NCBI GenBank assembly: GCA_963764675.1
Contig: CAVXTQ010000007.1
Location: 682,001 to 746,000 of the forward strand
From: Acidiferrum sp963764675
GTDB lineage: Bacteria > Acidobacteriota > Terriglobia > Acidiferrales > UBA7541
Direction: 5' to 3'
DNA: 64,000 nucleotides
This document shows, piece after piece, positions 44,210 through 52,142 of this stretch; position 1 is the first letter of the stretch; each line of letters opens with the position of its first letter. The notes under the pieces were generated by a model. That model ran no database searches, was not told the origin of the DNA, and worked only from the letters and a program-made list of their open reading frames with translations. The translations under genes were made by a program, and so were the position numbers.

Positions 44210-44776
44210 ATGAAACGCTCGTGGTTCCTGGTTTGTGCCCTGGCCGCAGTTGCCGTCTCATCCTCTGCGGTTGCTGGATTTTCGCCCCAACACTCAGCCA
44301 GTCCTGACTCTTCCGAAGACGGCGTTGTACTTACCAAGCTGTCGAATCCAGTTTATCCGCCATTGGCGCGACAAACGCGTGTCGCTGGTGACGTAGTCTT
44401 GCTGCTTGGCATCCGGCCCGATGGCACCATTGAATCGGCGGTCGTAGACAGTGGTCATCCCCTACTGAAACAGGCTGCGCTGGACAGTGCACAGCAATCG
44501 CAGTTTGAGTGCCGGAAGTGTGACGGTCCGGTGACATCCTTCCGATTGGTGTACACCTTTCAACTGGTCGGAGCCGCAGATTGCTGCAAAGTGACGGCAG
44601 GCAGTGCTAACGATAACCAAGCGGACCAACTTATCCCAAGGGTGATTCAATTGCAGAACCAAGTGAAGGTACTTGACCGGCCAGCATGTATTTGCGACCC
44701 AGCAGCGGACGTCGTGAAGGTTCGTTCTTTGAAATGCCTGTACCTGTGGAGATGTAGCCGTCGCTACTGGCTCTAA
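44210..44776 (+). CDS. Secreted TonB C-terminal-domain protein, cysteine-rich
   Basis: The 188-residue product has a signal peptide (MKRSWFLVCALAAVAVSSSA) followed almost directly by a TonB/TolA C-terminal-like domain (about 45-125: VLTKLSNPVYPPLARQ, GDVVLLLGIRPDGTIESAVV and HPLLKQAALDSAQQSQFECR). It lacks the proline-rich stalk and persistent anchor of true TonB. Many cysteines follow (FECRKCDG, DCCK, CICDP, KCLYLWRC), suggesting disulfides. It may be a stand-alone periplasmic binding module rather than an energy transducer. It stands 148 nt after the isocitrate dehydrogenase gene and has its own promoter. Confidence 0.72.
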   Translation: MKRSWFLVCALAAVAVSSSAVAGFSPQHSASPDSSEDGVVLTKLSNPVYPPLARQTRVAGDVVLLLGIRPDGTIESAVVDSGHPLLKQAALDSAQQSQFECRKCDGPVTSFRLVYTFQLVGAADCCKVTAGSANDNQADQLIPRVIQLQNQVKVLDRPACICDPAADVVKVRSLKCLYLWRCSRRYWL

Positions 44777-44857
44777 CTACGTGGTGTTTCGCGCGGCTGG
44801 CGATTATTACTCGCGGAGACCGACGCTTTGCATAGTTCTGCGTTGTTATTCGCCAAA

Positions 44858-45283
44858 TCAGCTGCCTGGGCTGCCGTAAATCTGGTAGACCATCAGGTAG
44901 ACGATCACGCCGGTAACGCACACATAAAACCATAGCGGTAGCGTCCACCGGGCAATGATGCGGTGCTTGTCGAATTGCTCGAGCCAGGCGCGGCGCAGAG
45001 TGACCAGAATCATCGGCACGATGACGATGGCCAGTAGCGCGTGCGAAGTGAGCAGCACAAAATAAACAGGCCGAATCCATCCCTGCCCCTGAAAAACGAC
45101 GTGCCCGACGCGGTAATGATAAAGCAGATAGGAAGCCAGAAATATCGAGGACACCACAAAGGCCGCGATCATGAAGGCTTTGTGGATGGCGACCTTACCG
45201 TTGCGAATCGCCGTGTAGCCGCACGCTAGCAGCACGGCGCTGGTACCGTTTAGAGACGCATTGAGCGCGGCATGGGAAAACAT
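44858..45283 (-). CDS. DUF420 membrane protein, cytochrome oxidase assembly
   Basis: A 141-residue protein with four membrane helices: LLACGYTAIRNGKVAIHKAF, IAAFVVSSIFLASYLLYHY, VYFVLLTSHALLAIVIVPM and LWFYVCVTGVIVYLMVYQIY. Histidines at helix ends (IHKAF, LYHYRVGH, LTSHALL, DKHRIIARW) are as expected of DUF420/YozB (CtaM) proteins, which in Bacillus and Staphylococcus help mature heme-copper oxidases. Its place after ctaA-ctaB supports that role. Confidence 0.88.
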   Translation of the reverse strand: MFSHAALNASLNGTSAVLLACGYTAIRNGKVAIHKAFMIAAFVVSSIFLASYLLYHYRVGHVVFQGQGWIRPVYFVLLTSHALLAIVIVPMILVTLRRAWLEQFDKHRIIARWTLPLWFYVCVTGVIVYLMVYQIYGSPGS

Positions 45284-45421
45284 CCCTCGTGTTCTTCCTC
45301 GTTAGCTCTTCTGGCTTTCCGCTGGTACTTGCGCAGCACTGATGCACACTACTGCACGCGCAAACCCTGCGCAATCATGGGTTTATTTCACAACACCCAC
45401 GATACCCGGGGTGTACTCCCC

Positions 45422-46315
45422 TCAGCGCGGAATCTTGTCGTAGACCATCAGTCCCAGCAGCAGCGGAATATGCAGCACGGTCGCATGCATCAGCCACTTG
45501 GCGCGAACGTTGGTCTTGGCCGACGCCGCCCACAAGCACACTTGGAGCAACGCCACACTCACAACCAGCGCGCCAAAAAAGTACAAAACGCCCGCCAGCC
45601 CCACGATCGCCGGCAATAAGCTGAAGCCGACCAAGGCCGCCGCTGTGAGAATGATTTGACGAAAGGTGCGAGTTCCCTGCTTGTCCACCACAGGCAACAT
45701 CAGGATGCCCGCGCGCGCGTAGTCCTCGCGATACATCCAGGCGATGGCGTGAAAATGCGGGAATTGCCAGAAGAACAGAATCGCGAACAGCAGCCAAGCG
45801 CCGCGGTCGAGCGAACCGGTGGCGGCAACCCATCCGATCATCGGCGGAATCGCCCCGGGAAAAGCTCCGACAAACGTTGCCCAAACCGTGCGCTTCTTCA
45901 GCGGTGTGTAGGCCAGCAGGTAGCTGAGGCACGTCGCAACGCCGAGTCCAGCCGCCAAAGCTCCGGCGGTAAAATACAGGTAAAGCGCACCGGCGACGCA
46001 TAAAGCAATCCCGAACCACAACGCTTCGCCAGGTTGCAACACCCCGCTTGGCAGAGGCCGCGAGGCCGTTCGCCGCATGTGGCGATCCGATTCGCGTTCG
46101 GCGTAGTGATTCAGCGCGGCCGTGCCTGCAGCAATCAGCATCGTGGCGAAAACTGTGTGAATCAGGTGAAGCCAACCGACCGGCCCGCGCGCTCCCATGT
46201 AATAGCCCGCCGCGGTGGTCATCAGGACCAGAAACGAAACGTCGGGCTTGGTAAGCGATACGTAGGCGTTCGCGCGCGCCATCAACGCCAGCTCGGTGGT
46301 GCGCGCCGAACTCAT
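45422..46315 (-). CDS. ctaB: Protoheme IX farnesyltransferase (heme O synthase)
   Basis: Adds a farnesyl group to protoheme, giving heme O. The 297-residue polytopic membrane protein has the prenyltransferase signature NHYAERESDRHMRRTASRP (the N-x3-D/E-x3-D site) near residue 66 and LAYTPLKKRTVWATFVGAFP, as well as FWQFPHFHAIAWMYREDYAR. The frame extends farther upstream over ctaA, but ATG 46315 overlaps the ctaA stop by one base (TGATG), marking a coupled start. It acts with CtaA to supply heme A to the terminal oxidase. Confidence 0.95.
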   Translation of the reverse strand: MSSARTTELALMARANAYVSLTKPDVSFLVLMTTAAGYYMGARGPVGWLHLIHTVFATMLIAAGTAALNHYAERESDRHMRRTASRPLPSGVLQPGEALWFGIALCVAGALYLYFTAGALAAGLGVATCLSYLLAYTPLKKRTVWATFVGAFPGAIPPMIGWVAATGSLDRGAWLLFAILFFWQFPHFHAIAWMYREDYARAGILMLPVVDKQGTRTFRQIILTAAALVGFSLLPAIVGLAGVLYFFGALVVSVALLQVCLWAASAKTNVRAKWLMHATVLHIPLLLGLMVYDKIPR

Positions 46316-47226
46316 CAGGCGGTCACCCGGCGGTGACTCGCAGCGGCGGCTTCCCGGGCGCGCGGAACGATTCGATAGCACAGGAGCACGATCAAAACGG
46401 AAAAGGCAAACAGCAGCGCACCCACTACGGTGTGGATCACTGTCAGGGTCACCGTCACGGGCATAGGTTGCGGCGCATTCGCCGTGGTCAATCGCGACCA
46501 GTAAGCGCCGAATCCCAGCAGGAACTGCGTGCCGAAGATGGCATGGAGCAGAATCCGCGCCCGCGACAACTCCGGCGACGTGCCAAAGCGCTTGCGAAGC
46601 ACGACCGCGGTCCAAATCACCATGCCAAGTACCACGAACGCGCCCGCGATGTGTGGCCAGACCGGAATGTCTTGATGCCGGAAGCCCGCTCCGAGCACCA
46701 CTTGGCAAAAGATCACGGCAGCGTTAGAGATCGCTACAGCATGAATCGAAGGCGTCCCGGTTTCCTCAAGCTGCGGTTGTTCCGACACCCACCACCGGCT
46801 AGTGAACACCGCGATACTCAAGACCGCGGCGAAGACGATCTGCGCAAAACACGCATGCATCACCGGCAGCCAGTAGTGGAGCAACTGCCTCACCACTTCT
46901 CCGCCCAAGATCGCTTGCACCACGACGCCGGCCACCGCGATCACCCCAAACCAGCGCAGCCAGCGGCGGTTGTCTTTCACCCAGATCAGAATTGCCAGCG
47001 CGATCGTCAGAATGCCCAGCCCGCCTGCAATCAGCCGGTGCGAGTGCTCGTAGCGGATGCCGCCGACCATCGGAGGCGTCAGCGTTCCGTAGGAAAGAGG
47101 CCAGTCGGGAACGGAAAGCGCAGCTTCGTTGGAAGTTACCAGCGCGCCTGCAATCAGCAGAAGAATCGTCCAAATCACGACGAAGACGGCGAATCGGTGA
47201 ACGCTTGGATTGTAATTCGTTGTCAT
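46315..47226 (-). CDS. ctaA: Heme A synthase (COX15/CtaA)
   Basis: Oxidises the C8 methyl of heme O to make heme A. The 303-residue protein has eight membrane helices in two four-helix bundles. Heme-ligand histidines lie in IRYEHSHRLIAGGLG and LPVMHACFAQIVF in the first bundle, and in GFRHQDIPVWPHIAGAF and TVIHTVVGALLFAF in the second. SNEAALSVPDWPLSYG is the conserved first loop. A TATAAT box lies about 30 nt upstream. It heads the ctaA-ctaB pair, separated from hemH by 172 nt of repeat sequence. Confidence 0.94.
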   Translation of the reverse strand: MTTNYNPSVHRFAVFVVIWTILLLIAGALVTSNEAALSVPDWPLSYGTLTPPMVGGIRYEHSHRLIAGGLGILTIALAILIWVKDNRRWLRWFGVIAVAGVVVQAILGGEVVRQLLHYWLPVMHACFAQIVFAAVLSIAVFTSRWWVSEQPQLEETGTPSIHAVAISNAAVIFCQVVLGAGFRHQDIPVWPHIAGAFVVLGMVIWTAVVLRKRFGTSPELSRARILLHAIFGTQFLLGFGAYWSRLTTANAPQPMPVTVTLTVIHTVVGALLFAFSVLIVLLCYRIVPRAREAAAASHRRVTA

Positions 47227-47254
47227 AACGTGGCCCCGAGGCCTTCGGACGCGA

Positions 47255-47260
47255 ATTATA
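47255..47260 (-). promoter_or_regulatory. Consensus -10 (TATAAT) of ctaA
   Basis: GGGTATAATTC on the minus strand gives a perfect -10; the leader would be about 22 nt. No clear -35 hexamer is present. Confidence 0.45.
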
Positions 47261-47298
47261 CCCTAGTGAGGACTTTCGCGCCGACCAGCGCGGGCGTT

Positions 47299-47327
47299 GT
47301 AGCGGCCGCCTTCCGAGGCGGGCGCTT
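47299..47327 (+). repeat. Hairpin repeat family F, copy 2
   Basis: GTAGCGGCCGCC, spacer TTCCGA, GGCGGGCGCTT: the same arms as at 663-691 with a different spacer. It touches the family R hairpin that follows, forming a composite palindromic block between hemH and ctaA. Confidence 0.65.
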
Positions 47328-47328
47328 T

Positions 47329-47357
47329 TGGAGTGCGGCAGCTTGCTGCCGCTTTTT
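47329..47357 (+). repeat. Palindromic repeat family R, copy 2 (short loop)
   Basis: TTGGAGT then GCGGCAGC-TT-GCTGCCGC (47335-47352), followed by TTTTT. Although it looks like a plus-strand terminator, both neighbours are on the minus strand. The copy at 49958-49985 has the same flank, and a compensatory base-pair change preserves the stem. Confidence 0.7.
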
Positions 47358-47398
47358 CGGCCGCAGCCACGCTCACCGACCAACCGCTGAGCGAGCTG

Positions 47399-48446
47399 TT
47401 ATACCGTTCCCGAGGACGTTTGGAAGACGGGCGTTTCGGGCTCGATTCCCACAGCCTGCAAAACCAAATCCTTGAGCGCTGCGATAAATAGCGGCGAGTC
47501 CCCCACCGCAGGCATCATGCGAAACTTCTCGATGCCGAGTTTTGTGGCTTCCTCGCGCGCCTCGATGTTAATTTCGTGCAGGGTTTCGATGTGTTCCGTG
47601 ACAAACGAGATCGGCACGACCAGCATTTCCTTCACGCCCTCGTGAGCCAGCCGCTCGATCGTTCCTGTCAATGGCGGCTGCAGCCATTTCGCCGGCCCAA
47701 CGCGGCTCTGGTAGCACAGCACGTGCGTGCGCGGCCATCCTGAGTATTGCTGCGCCCCGGCTTCGCAGACTAACTGCACGGTTGTCTCGATCTGCTTCGG
47801 GTACGGGTCGCCCTTTTTCGACCAAGCTCATCGGCAACCCGTGCGCGCTGAACACCAGATGGATGCGCGAGCTGTCCGCGAACTGCCTCAGGATTGACCC
47901 GATGCGTTTCACCACGGCCTGAATATAGAGCGGGTGATTGTAAAACTGTCCGATGGTGCGCTCTTTCGGGCCGCCGTTTGCGGCGCCCCCCATCTGGCTA
48001 GAGACGCGGCGCCATTCTTTCAAGCTGCTCAGCGTCGTGGCGTACGAAAAATGCGGATACAGCGGAAGGAGCACGATTTCGTCCAGCGGCCCGGCCTGCC
48101 GCAGCGCGTCGGTTGCCTCGGACGTGAGAGGATGCCAATAGCGCATCGCAATCACCGCGACCGGATCGATGTACGGGGAAACCGCCTCCACCAGCCGCAC
48201 CCTCTGGCGTTCCGTCAGCAACCCGATCGGCGACCGCCGCCCGATCTCCGCGTACTTCCCCGCCACCGGAATGGACCGCCGCGACGAAATCAATTTCGCC
48301 AGCGGCCGCCGCAGAAAACCGAGCGGCCCCATGGGGATAATGTCCGGATCGAGAAACAGGTTGAGCAAGAACGGCTCGACGGCTTGCAGCGAGTCCGGCC
48401 CGCCAAGCTGGAACAGCACGATCCCGACGCGCTTCTTCTCTGCCAC
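47399..48446 (-). CDS. hemH: Ferrochelatase; one frameshift
   Basis: Inserts Fe2+ into protoporphyrin IX, the last step of heme synthesis. It opens with GIVLFQLGGPDSLQAVEPFL and includes LPLYPHFSYATTLSS and the metal-binding His in VFSAHGLPMSLVEKG. The C-terminal third is in another frame: CYQSRVGPAKWLQPP, VKEMLVVPISFVTEHIETL (with the second-site Glu/His) and EINIEAREEATKLG. The break is at the AAAAAGGG run near 47816-47823; dropping one base restores LVEKGDPYPKQIETT. Corrected length is about 349 residues. Start GTG 48446 lies one base after the ccmD-like stop. Confidence 0.92.
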
Positions 48447-48447
48447 G

Positions 48448-48591
48448 CTACTTGCCTCGATGGACGGAATTCTTCAGGCGCTCGATGTCGTCGCGCAGAG
48501 TGGAGGTGCGCCGCGCGATCGTTACGTAGAACACAAAGAATATGCTCCAGCCAATCATGTATGCCGCGAACACGCTGTCGAGATTCTTCAT
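48448..48591 (-). CDS. ccmD: CcmD-like small membrane protein
   Basis: A 47-residue open frame, MKNLDSVFAAYMIGWSIFF with TM helix, then VTIARRTSTLRDDIERLKN. It has one membrane helix and a charged, helical cytoplasmic tail, the layout of CcmD, which holds CcmC and CcmE together and releases holo-CcmE. The start overlaps the ccmC stop by 4 nt (ATGA) and its stop is one base before hemH, so it is coupled on both sides. Sequence conservation of CcmD is low, so the assignment rests on size, topology and position. Confidence 0.8.
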   Translation of the reverse strand: MKNLDSVFAAYMIGWSIFFVFYVTIARRTSTLRDDIERLKNSVHRGK

Positions 48592-49262
48592 GCCGCCTCC
48601 AATTCACGCTGAATAACCTCGAGATCACCGCGCATGGCCTCCAGCCGGTAGCGCTGAACAAGCAGAAGCGTCATCAATCCCAGCATCGCAAGCCACGAAA
48701 ACAACAGCACCTTGAGCATCACCGGGTCCAGGCCGGATCCAGGCTCGCCCATGATGATCGGTTGCGGATGCTGCGTCCGCCACCAGCGAATTGAGCCAAA
48801 GACCAGAGGAACATCGATGAACGCGAATATTCCAAAAAGCGCGCTAAGCAACGCACGGCGATCGGGTTCTTCGATCAACGTTCGCAACAGCAGGTAGGCG
48901 ACGTAAAGCAGCCACAGCACGAAGGTGGAGGTAAGGCGTGCATCCCAGGTCCACCAGATTCCCCATACCGGATGGGCCCAGATCGGGCCGGTGACGAGCA
49001 CCACGGTGGTGAAGGCCAGACCAGTTTCGGCGGCCGAAACGCCCAGCCAATCCCACTTTGGCTGGCGGCGCCAGACGTAAAGCAAATTCGCGACGAAGCC
49101 CAGGAAGAACGAAGTCAGGCCGGTCCACGCGCTCGCCACGTGAAGGTAAAGAATTCGGTAGATCAGGCCCTGCTTCACGTCCGTCGGCGCGACGAAAAAG
49201 GCCGCGTACGCCGCCGCACCGAGGAGCGTCACCACCACAACGCCAGCTAGAACGTTCTTCAC
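48588..49262 (-). CDS. ccmC: CcmC heme-handling protein
   Basis: Transfers heme to CcmE. The 224-residue, six-helix protein has the tryptophan-rich WWD motif as VWGIWWTWDARLTS near residue 113, and conserved histidines in LYLHVASAWTG and near TQHPQPII. The GTG start (MKNVLAGVVVV) lies 6 nt after the ccmB stop. A much longer in-frame extension upstream overlaps ccmB and is not real. The family length (about 220-245) fits. Confidence 0.94.
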   Translation of the reverse strand: MKNVLAGVVVVTLLGAAAYAAFFVAPTDVKQGLIYRILYLHVASAWTGLTSFFLGFVANLLYVWRRQPKWDWLGVSAAETGLAFTTVVLVTGPIWAHPVWGIWWTWDARLTSTFVLWLLYVAYLLLRTLIEEPDRRALLSALFGIFAFIDVPLVFGSIRWWRTQHPQPIIMGEPGSGLDPVMLKVLLFSWLAMLGLMTLLLVQRYRLEAMRGDLEVIQRELEAA

Positions 49263-49267
49263 GGGGT

Positions 49268-49942
49268 TCACTCCTCCAGAAGATATTCTCCGAACAGCCA
49301 TAGAGTCGTCAAAAAAACCACATCGAAGACCGCGAGAAATCCAATGCCCTTCCACTGCACGTACGGCGAACGATCCAGAAGCGCGATCGTCACCTCCGTA
49401 CTCGCGATGAGAATAGGCGTCAGCAGCGGCAGCAGCAACAGCGGCAAAAGGAGCTCGCGCATGCGAGCCTGCGCTGAAATGGCGGAGAGCGCCGTGCCCG
49501 CGATGGAAACTCCCAAGCTGCCCAGAAAAAATGTCAAGACCAGCCAATGAAGCACCGGCAGCGCTTTCACGTTGTACATGATCGCGAAGACTGGCAGCAG
49601 CAGAAGTTCCGTGAGAAGCAAGAAAAGTGTGTTGGCCGCGAGCTTGGCAAGAAAAATGGCGAAAGGATCGGCTACCGAGAGGCGCAGGGCGCCGAGCGTG
49701 TCGTTGGTCTGTTCGCGCAGAAAACAAGGCTGCAACATCAAGGACGCTGCGAATAGAAATGCCAGCCAAAGCAGGCCGGGACCAAAGCGGCGCGATTCGT
49801 CCGCCGACGGGTCGAAAGTGAAGCTGAACAGCACCAGAACGATCAGAATGAAGACGATCGTGGTCGTCAGCAGCTCGCGTGAACGAAACTCCGTGCGCAG
49901 CTCCTTGCCGAGCAGAACCGTCGTGTTGGAGAACAAACTCAT
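49268..49942 (-). CDS. ccmB: CcmB heme exporter permease
   Basis: A 224-residue membrane subunit of the CcmABCD ABC transporter. It has six hydrophobic segments and the CcmB landmarks LLGKELRTEFRSRELLTT, GLLWLAFLFAASLML, FLREQTNDTLGALRLS and LLLPLLTPILIASTE. The complex uses ATP to release heme-loaded CcmE. It lies between ccmA (160 nt upstream, through a repeat-filled gap) and ccmC. Confidence 0.94.
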   Translation of the reverse strand: MSLFSNTTVLLGKELRTEFRSRELLTTTIVFILIVLVLFSFTFDPSADESRRFGPGLLWLAFLFAASLMLQPCFLREQTNDTLGALRLSVADPFAIFLAKLAANTLFLLLTELLLLPVFAIMYNVKALPVLHWLVLTFFLGSLGVSIAGTALSAISAQARMRELLLPLLLLPLLTPILIASTEVTIALLDRSPYVQWKGIGFLAVFDVVFLTTLWLFGEYLLEE

Positions 49943-49957
49943 CAGCTCTTCAGTCCC

Positions 49958-49985
49958 CTTGGAGTGCGGGAGCTTGCTCCCGCCT
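49958..49985 (+). repeat. Palindromic repeat family R, copy 3 (short loop)
   Basis: TTGGAGT then GCGGGAGC-TT-GCTCCCGC (49965-49982), then CTTT. Relative to the copy at 47329 a C-G pair has become G-C. Together with copy 4 (inverted, 50051-50100) it makes a REPIN-like pair between ccmA and ccmB. Confidence 0.7.
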
Positions 49986-50050
49986 TTGGAGCGTGCGCAA
50001 TGCCCTCGCTAGCGCCTTTCGCAACAGACGTTCGCAATCGCTCGACCGTG

Positions 50051-50100
50051 AAAGCGGCGGCCCTTCGTAGGTCAGGGTAAACAAGGCCGCCGCACTCCAA
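50051..50100 (-). repeat. Palindromic repeat family R, copy 4 (long loop)
   Basis: On the minus strand TTGGAGT, stem GCGGCGGCC/GGCCGCCGC (50085-50093 with 50054-50062), 22-nt loop with GTTTACCCTGA, ending CTTT. Nearly the same as 9796-9847 and placed 2 nt after the ccmA stop, just as that copy follows the ADOP stop. Confidence 0.75.
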
Positions 50101-50102
50101 AA

Positions 50103-50810
50103 CTACGCATCCGCAAACGTGAGAATCGACCGAAAGCTAGCCCCGGTGCGCGTATCCGCGACCACCGCGCCGCTGTCCAGCCGAATGGCACGCGAGGCCA
50201 GGGCTGAGAGCTCGGTTTCCCCGTGCAGGCTCATCAGAATCGTGCAGCGGGCGTCGCGCATCCGCCGCAAAGTCTCAGTCAGCCAAGAAGCGCCCTGCGG
50301 GTCTAAACCCGTGGCAGGCTCATCCAGAAGTAAAACCGACGGCGCATGCAGCAGCGCTCGCGCTATCGCCACACGCTGGCGCATGCCGCGAGAAAACGTG
50401 CGCACCAGCGAATCGCGGCGCTCGAACAGCCCTACTTCCTGGAGGAGTTCCTCCACGCGCTTCGCTGCTTGTGCGACTCCCAGCAGCCGCGCGAAAAGCA
50501 AGAGGTTCTCTTCCGCCGTTAGCTCGTCGTAAGCCATGATCGCGTGCGCGACAAATCCCGTGTTCCTCGCAACGGAACTGCTGTCACTCGTTGCGCCGGG
50601 AAAACTTAGCTGTCCTGACGATGGCTTAACCAACCGTGCAGCGATGCGCAGAAGGGTGGTCTTGCCGGATCCGTTTCTCCCGGCTAAGACAACACATTCA
50701 CCCGGGCCAACCTCGAACGAAACGCGGCGCAGAGCGTAGAGCCCGCCATAGCGTTTCTCGATGTTGTCAAAGCGGATGCCTGTGGGCGAAATCTCGGGCA
50801 GGGTTACCAA
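50103..50810 (-). CDS. ccmA: CcmA heme exporter ATPase
   Basis: A 235-residue ABC ATPase. Walker A is LAGRNGSGKTTLLRI, the signature is TFSRGMRQRVAIARALL, Walker B is SVLLLDEPATGLDPQG, and the switch His is in MSLHGETEL. It drives the CcmABCD release complex. The start is a TTG (50810). A 42-nt gap separates it from the CcmI-like gene upstream on the same strand. Confidence 0.92.
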   Translation of the reverse strand: MVTLPEISPTGIRFDNIEKRYGGLYALRRVSFEVGPGECVVLAGRNGSGKTTLLRIAARLVKPSSGQLSFPGATSDSSSVARNTGFVAHAIMAYDELTAEENLLLFARLLGVAQAAKRVEELLQEVGLFERRDSLVRTFSRGMRQRVAIARALLHAPSVLLLDEPATGLDPQGASWLTETLRRMRDARCTILMSLHGETELSALASRAIRLDSGAVVADTRTGASFRSILTFADA

Positions 50811-50852
50811 AGGCCCTCGCAGAGAGCTTGCGCCGATCGCGGAGTCACCGTC

Positions 50853-52142
50853 TCAGCCTCGAACGAGATCGCGGAGCACCTTCTCCGCACGGGCGCGTTC
50901 TCGCAGGTACTCGTCTTCGGAAATGGTGCCGGCCTGGCGGCGTAGTTCGAGGCGAAAGATCTGGTCCTTCAGCGAATCAAGGCTCATGCCCACGGCGGCG
51001 TCCACTTCGGCCATCGCCGGAGCGGCGGGCTCGGTGGCGGATGACGCGCGCGGTGGCGATTTCCTTGACTGCGTGCCTGGCGCACCCGCGATCTCAGCCG
51101 AGCCGCCACCAGCTACAGCTACGACGGGTTTACGAGCCAGCAAAATTGCCAGCAGCGCGAAAACGCCGATAAATCCCCCGATCAAGGGCCACTTCAGTAC
51201 GTCGAGCCGCCCGGGAATCTGCGTCACAGTCACCTGCCCCGGGGTCACACCGTCTTCACTATCTCGCCCCGATGGAGCCGAGTCCGCGCCGGCGTTCGCG
51301 CTAGCTGGCGGCGCAGTTCCGGAAATGTTGATCGCAAGAACCGTGCTCGCAGGAACTCCTGCGCGCCCGTAAATATTCATTCCCTGCTCTTGCCCGCCCG
51401 GCTCAAGACCTTCACCGCTGATCTGCATTGTTGGCGGCGCCAGCACGAGCAGCCGCGCGCCGGGATAAACTGTTGGCAACTTCAAGGTCGTTGCGTTCCC
51501 GGCGTAGGGCAATTCGTAGGAGTAGCGCATTCCGCTCTCGCCTGGACGAAATGCAAAGGCGATCGCGTAGTGGTTCTTGGTCTTGTCGATCGTCGCTTGC
51601 ACGACCGGCATTCCCGACGGTCCCCAAGCCGCCGCTTGCTGGATCTGTGCGCGCTCGGGCAACGCAAACTCGAAGTTCCCATCGGCTCTAAAGTAGGCTT
51701 TCGGTGGATTCGAGGTGTTCTGTATCGAATACTCTTCACCGACGACCAGGTTCGACCCGTTCGGCTGCACAATCACGATGTGTGAAGGTATGCCGATCGT
51801 CTTTGCGTCTTGTGTCGGTTCGAAGACTTCGACTTGTATTTCGCTCTTCCCGGGAGGCACTGGCTGGTGAAAATTTACGCCGTGAAACACGGCGCGCACC
51901 AACATCGGCTGCGCGCCCAGCGAGGGATTGTCGAACGAGAAGGCTCCCTGGCTATCAGTCTTGGAGTTGGCAACCGGCTGCATCCCACCCTGGAGCTGGA
52001 TCAGGATCACTTCGATTCCCGGAGCCACTTTGCCGGTGGTGCCGTTCTTGACGGTGCCGTGAACGGTGCCCGCTTGCGCAGCGAGGAACGGTACGAAAAC
52101 TAGAGCCACCAGCGCGATGAATGAGTACCGCTTTCGCGTCAT
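50853..52142 (-). CDS. Secreted/membrane protein with carboxypeptidase-regulatory-like and CcmI-like parts
   Basis: A 429-residue protein embedded in the ccm operon. It has a signal peptide (FIALVALVFVPFLAAQAG) and a carboxypeptidase-regulatory-like beta-sandwich (about 24-110: GTVHGTVKNGTTGKVAPG, KTDSQGAFSFDNPSLGAQ). A second beta-rich periplasmic region (about 125-290) follows, then one membrane helix (about 322-341, GGFIGVFALLAILLARK). The C-terminal cytoplasmic helical tail (SLDSLKDQIFRLELRRQ, GTISEDEYLRERARAEKVL) resembles the CcmI/CycH helical segment. Its ATG overlaps the preceding stop (ATGA). A role in apocytochrome handling is inferred from position and tail only. Confidence 0.7.
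   Translation of the reverse strand: MTRKRYSFIALVALVFVPFLAAQAGTVHGTVKNGTTGKVAPGIEVILIQLQGGMQPVANSKTDSQGAFSFDNPSLGAQPMLVRAVFHGVNFHQPVPPGKSEIQVEVFEPTQDAKTIGIPSHIVIVQPNGSNLVVGEEYSIQNTSNPPKAYFRADGNFEFALPERAQIQQAAAWGPSGMPVVQATIDKTKNHYAIAFAFRPGESGMRYSYELPYAGNATTLKLPTVYPGARLLVLAPPTMQISGEGLEPGGQEQGMNIYGRAGVPASTVLAINISGTAPPASANAGADSAPSGRDSEDGVTPGQVTVTQIPGRLDVLKWPLIGGFIGVFALLAILLARKPVVAVAGGGSAEIAGAPGTQSRKSPPRASSATEPAAPAMAEVDAAVGMSLDSLKDQIFRLELRRQAGTISEDEYLRERARAEKVLRDLVRG

Noticed and set aside
46316..46708. A 131-residue N-terminal extension of ctaB
   Set aside because: It overlaps ctaA in another frame; the ATG at 46315 in a TGATG overlap is the natural start.
47335..47357. Hairpin plus TTTTT as a terminator for hemH
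   Set aside because: The T-tract is on the plus strand while hemH is on the minus strand; the same element occurs elsewhere as a dispersed repeat.
49263..49769. A long N-terminal extension of ccmC
   Set aside because: It would lie entirely inside ccmB in another frame; CcmC homologues begin at the GTG at 49262.
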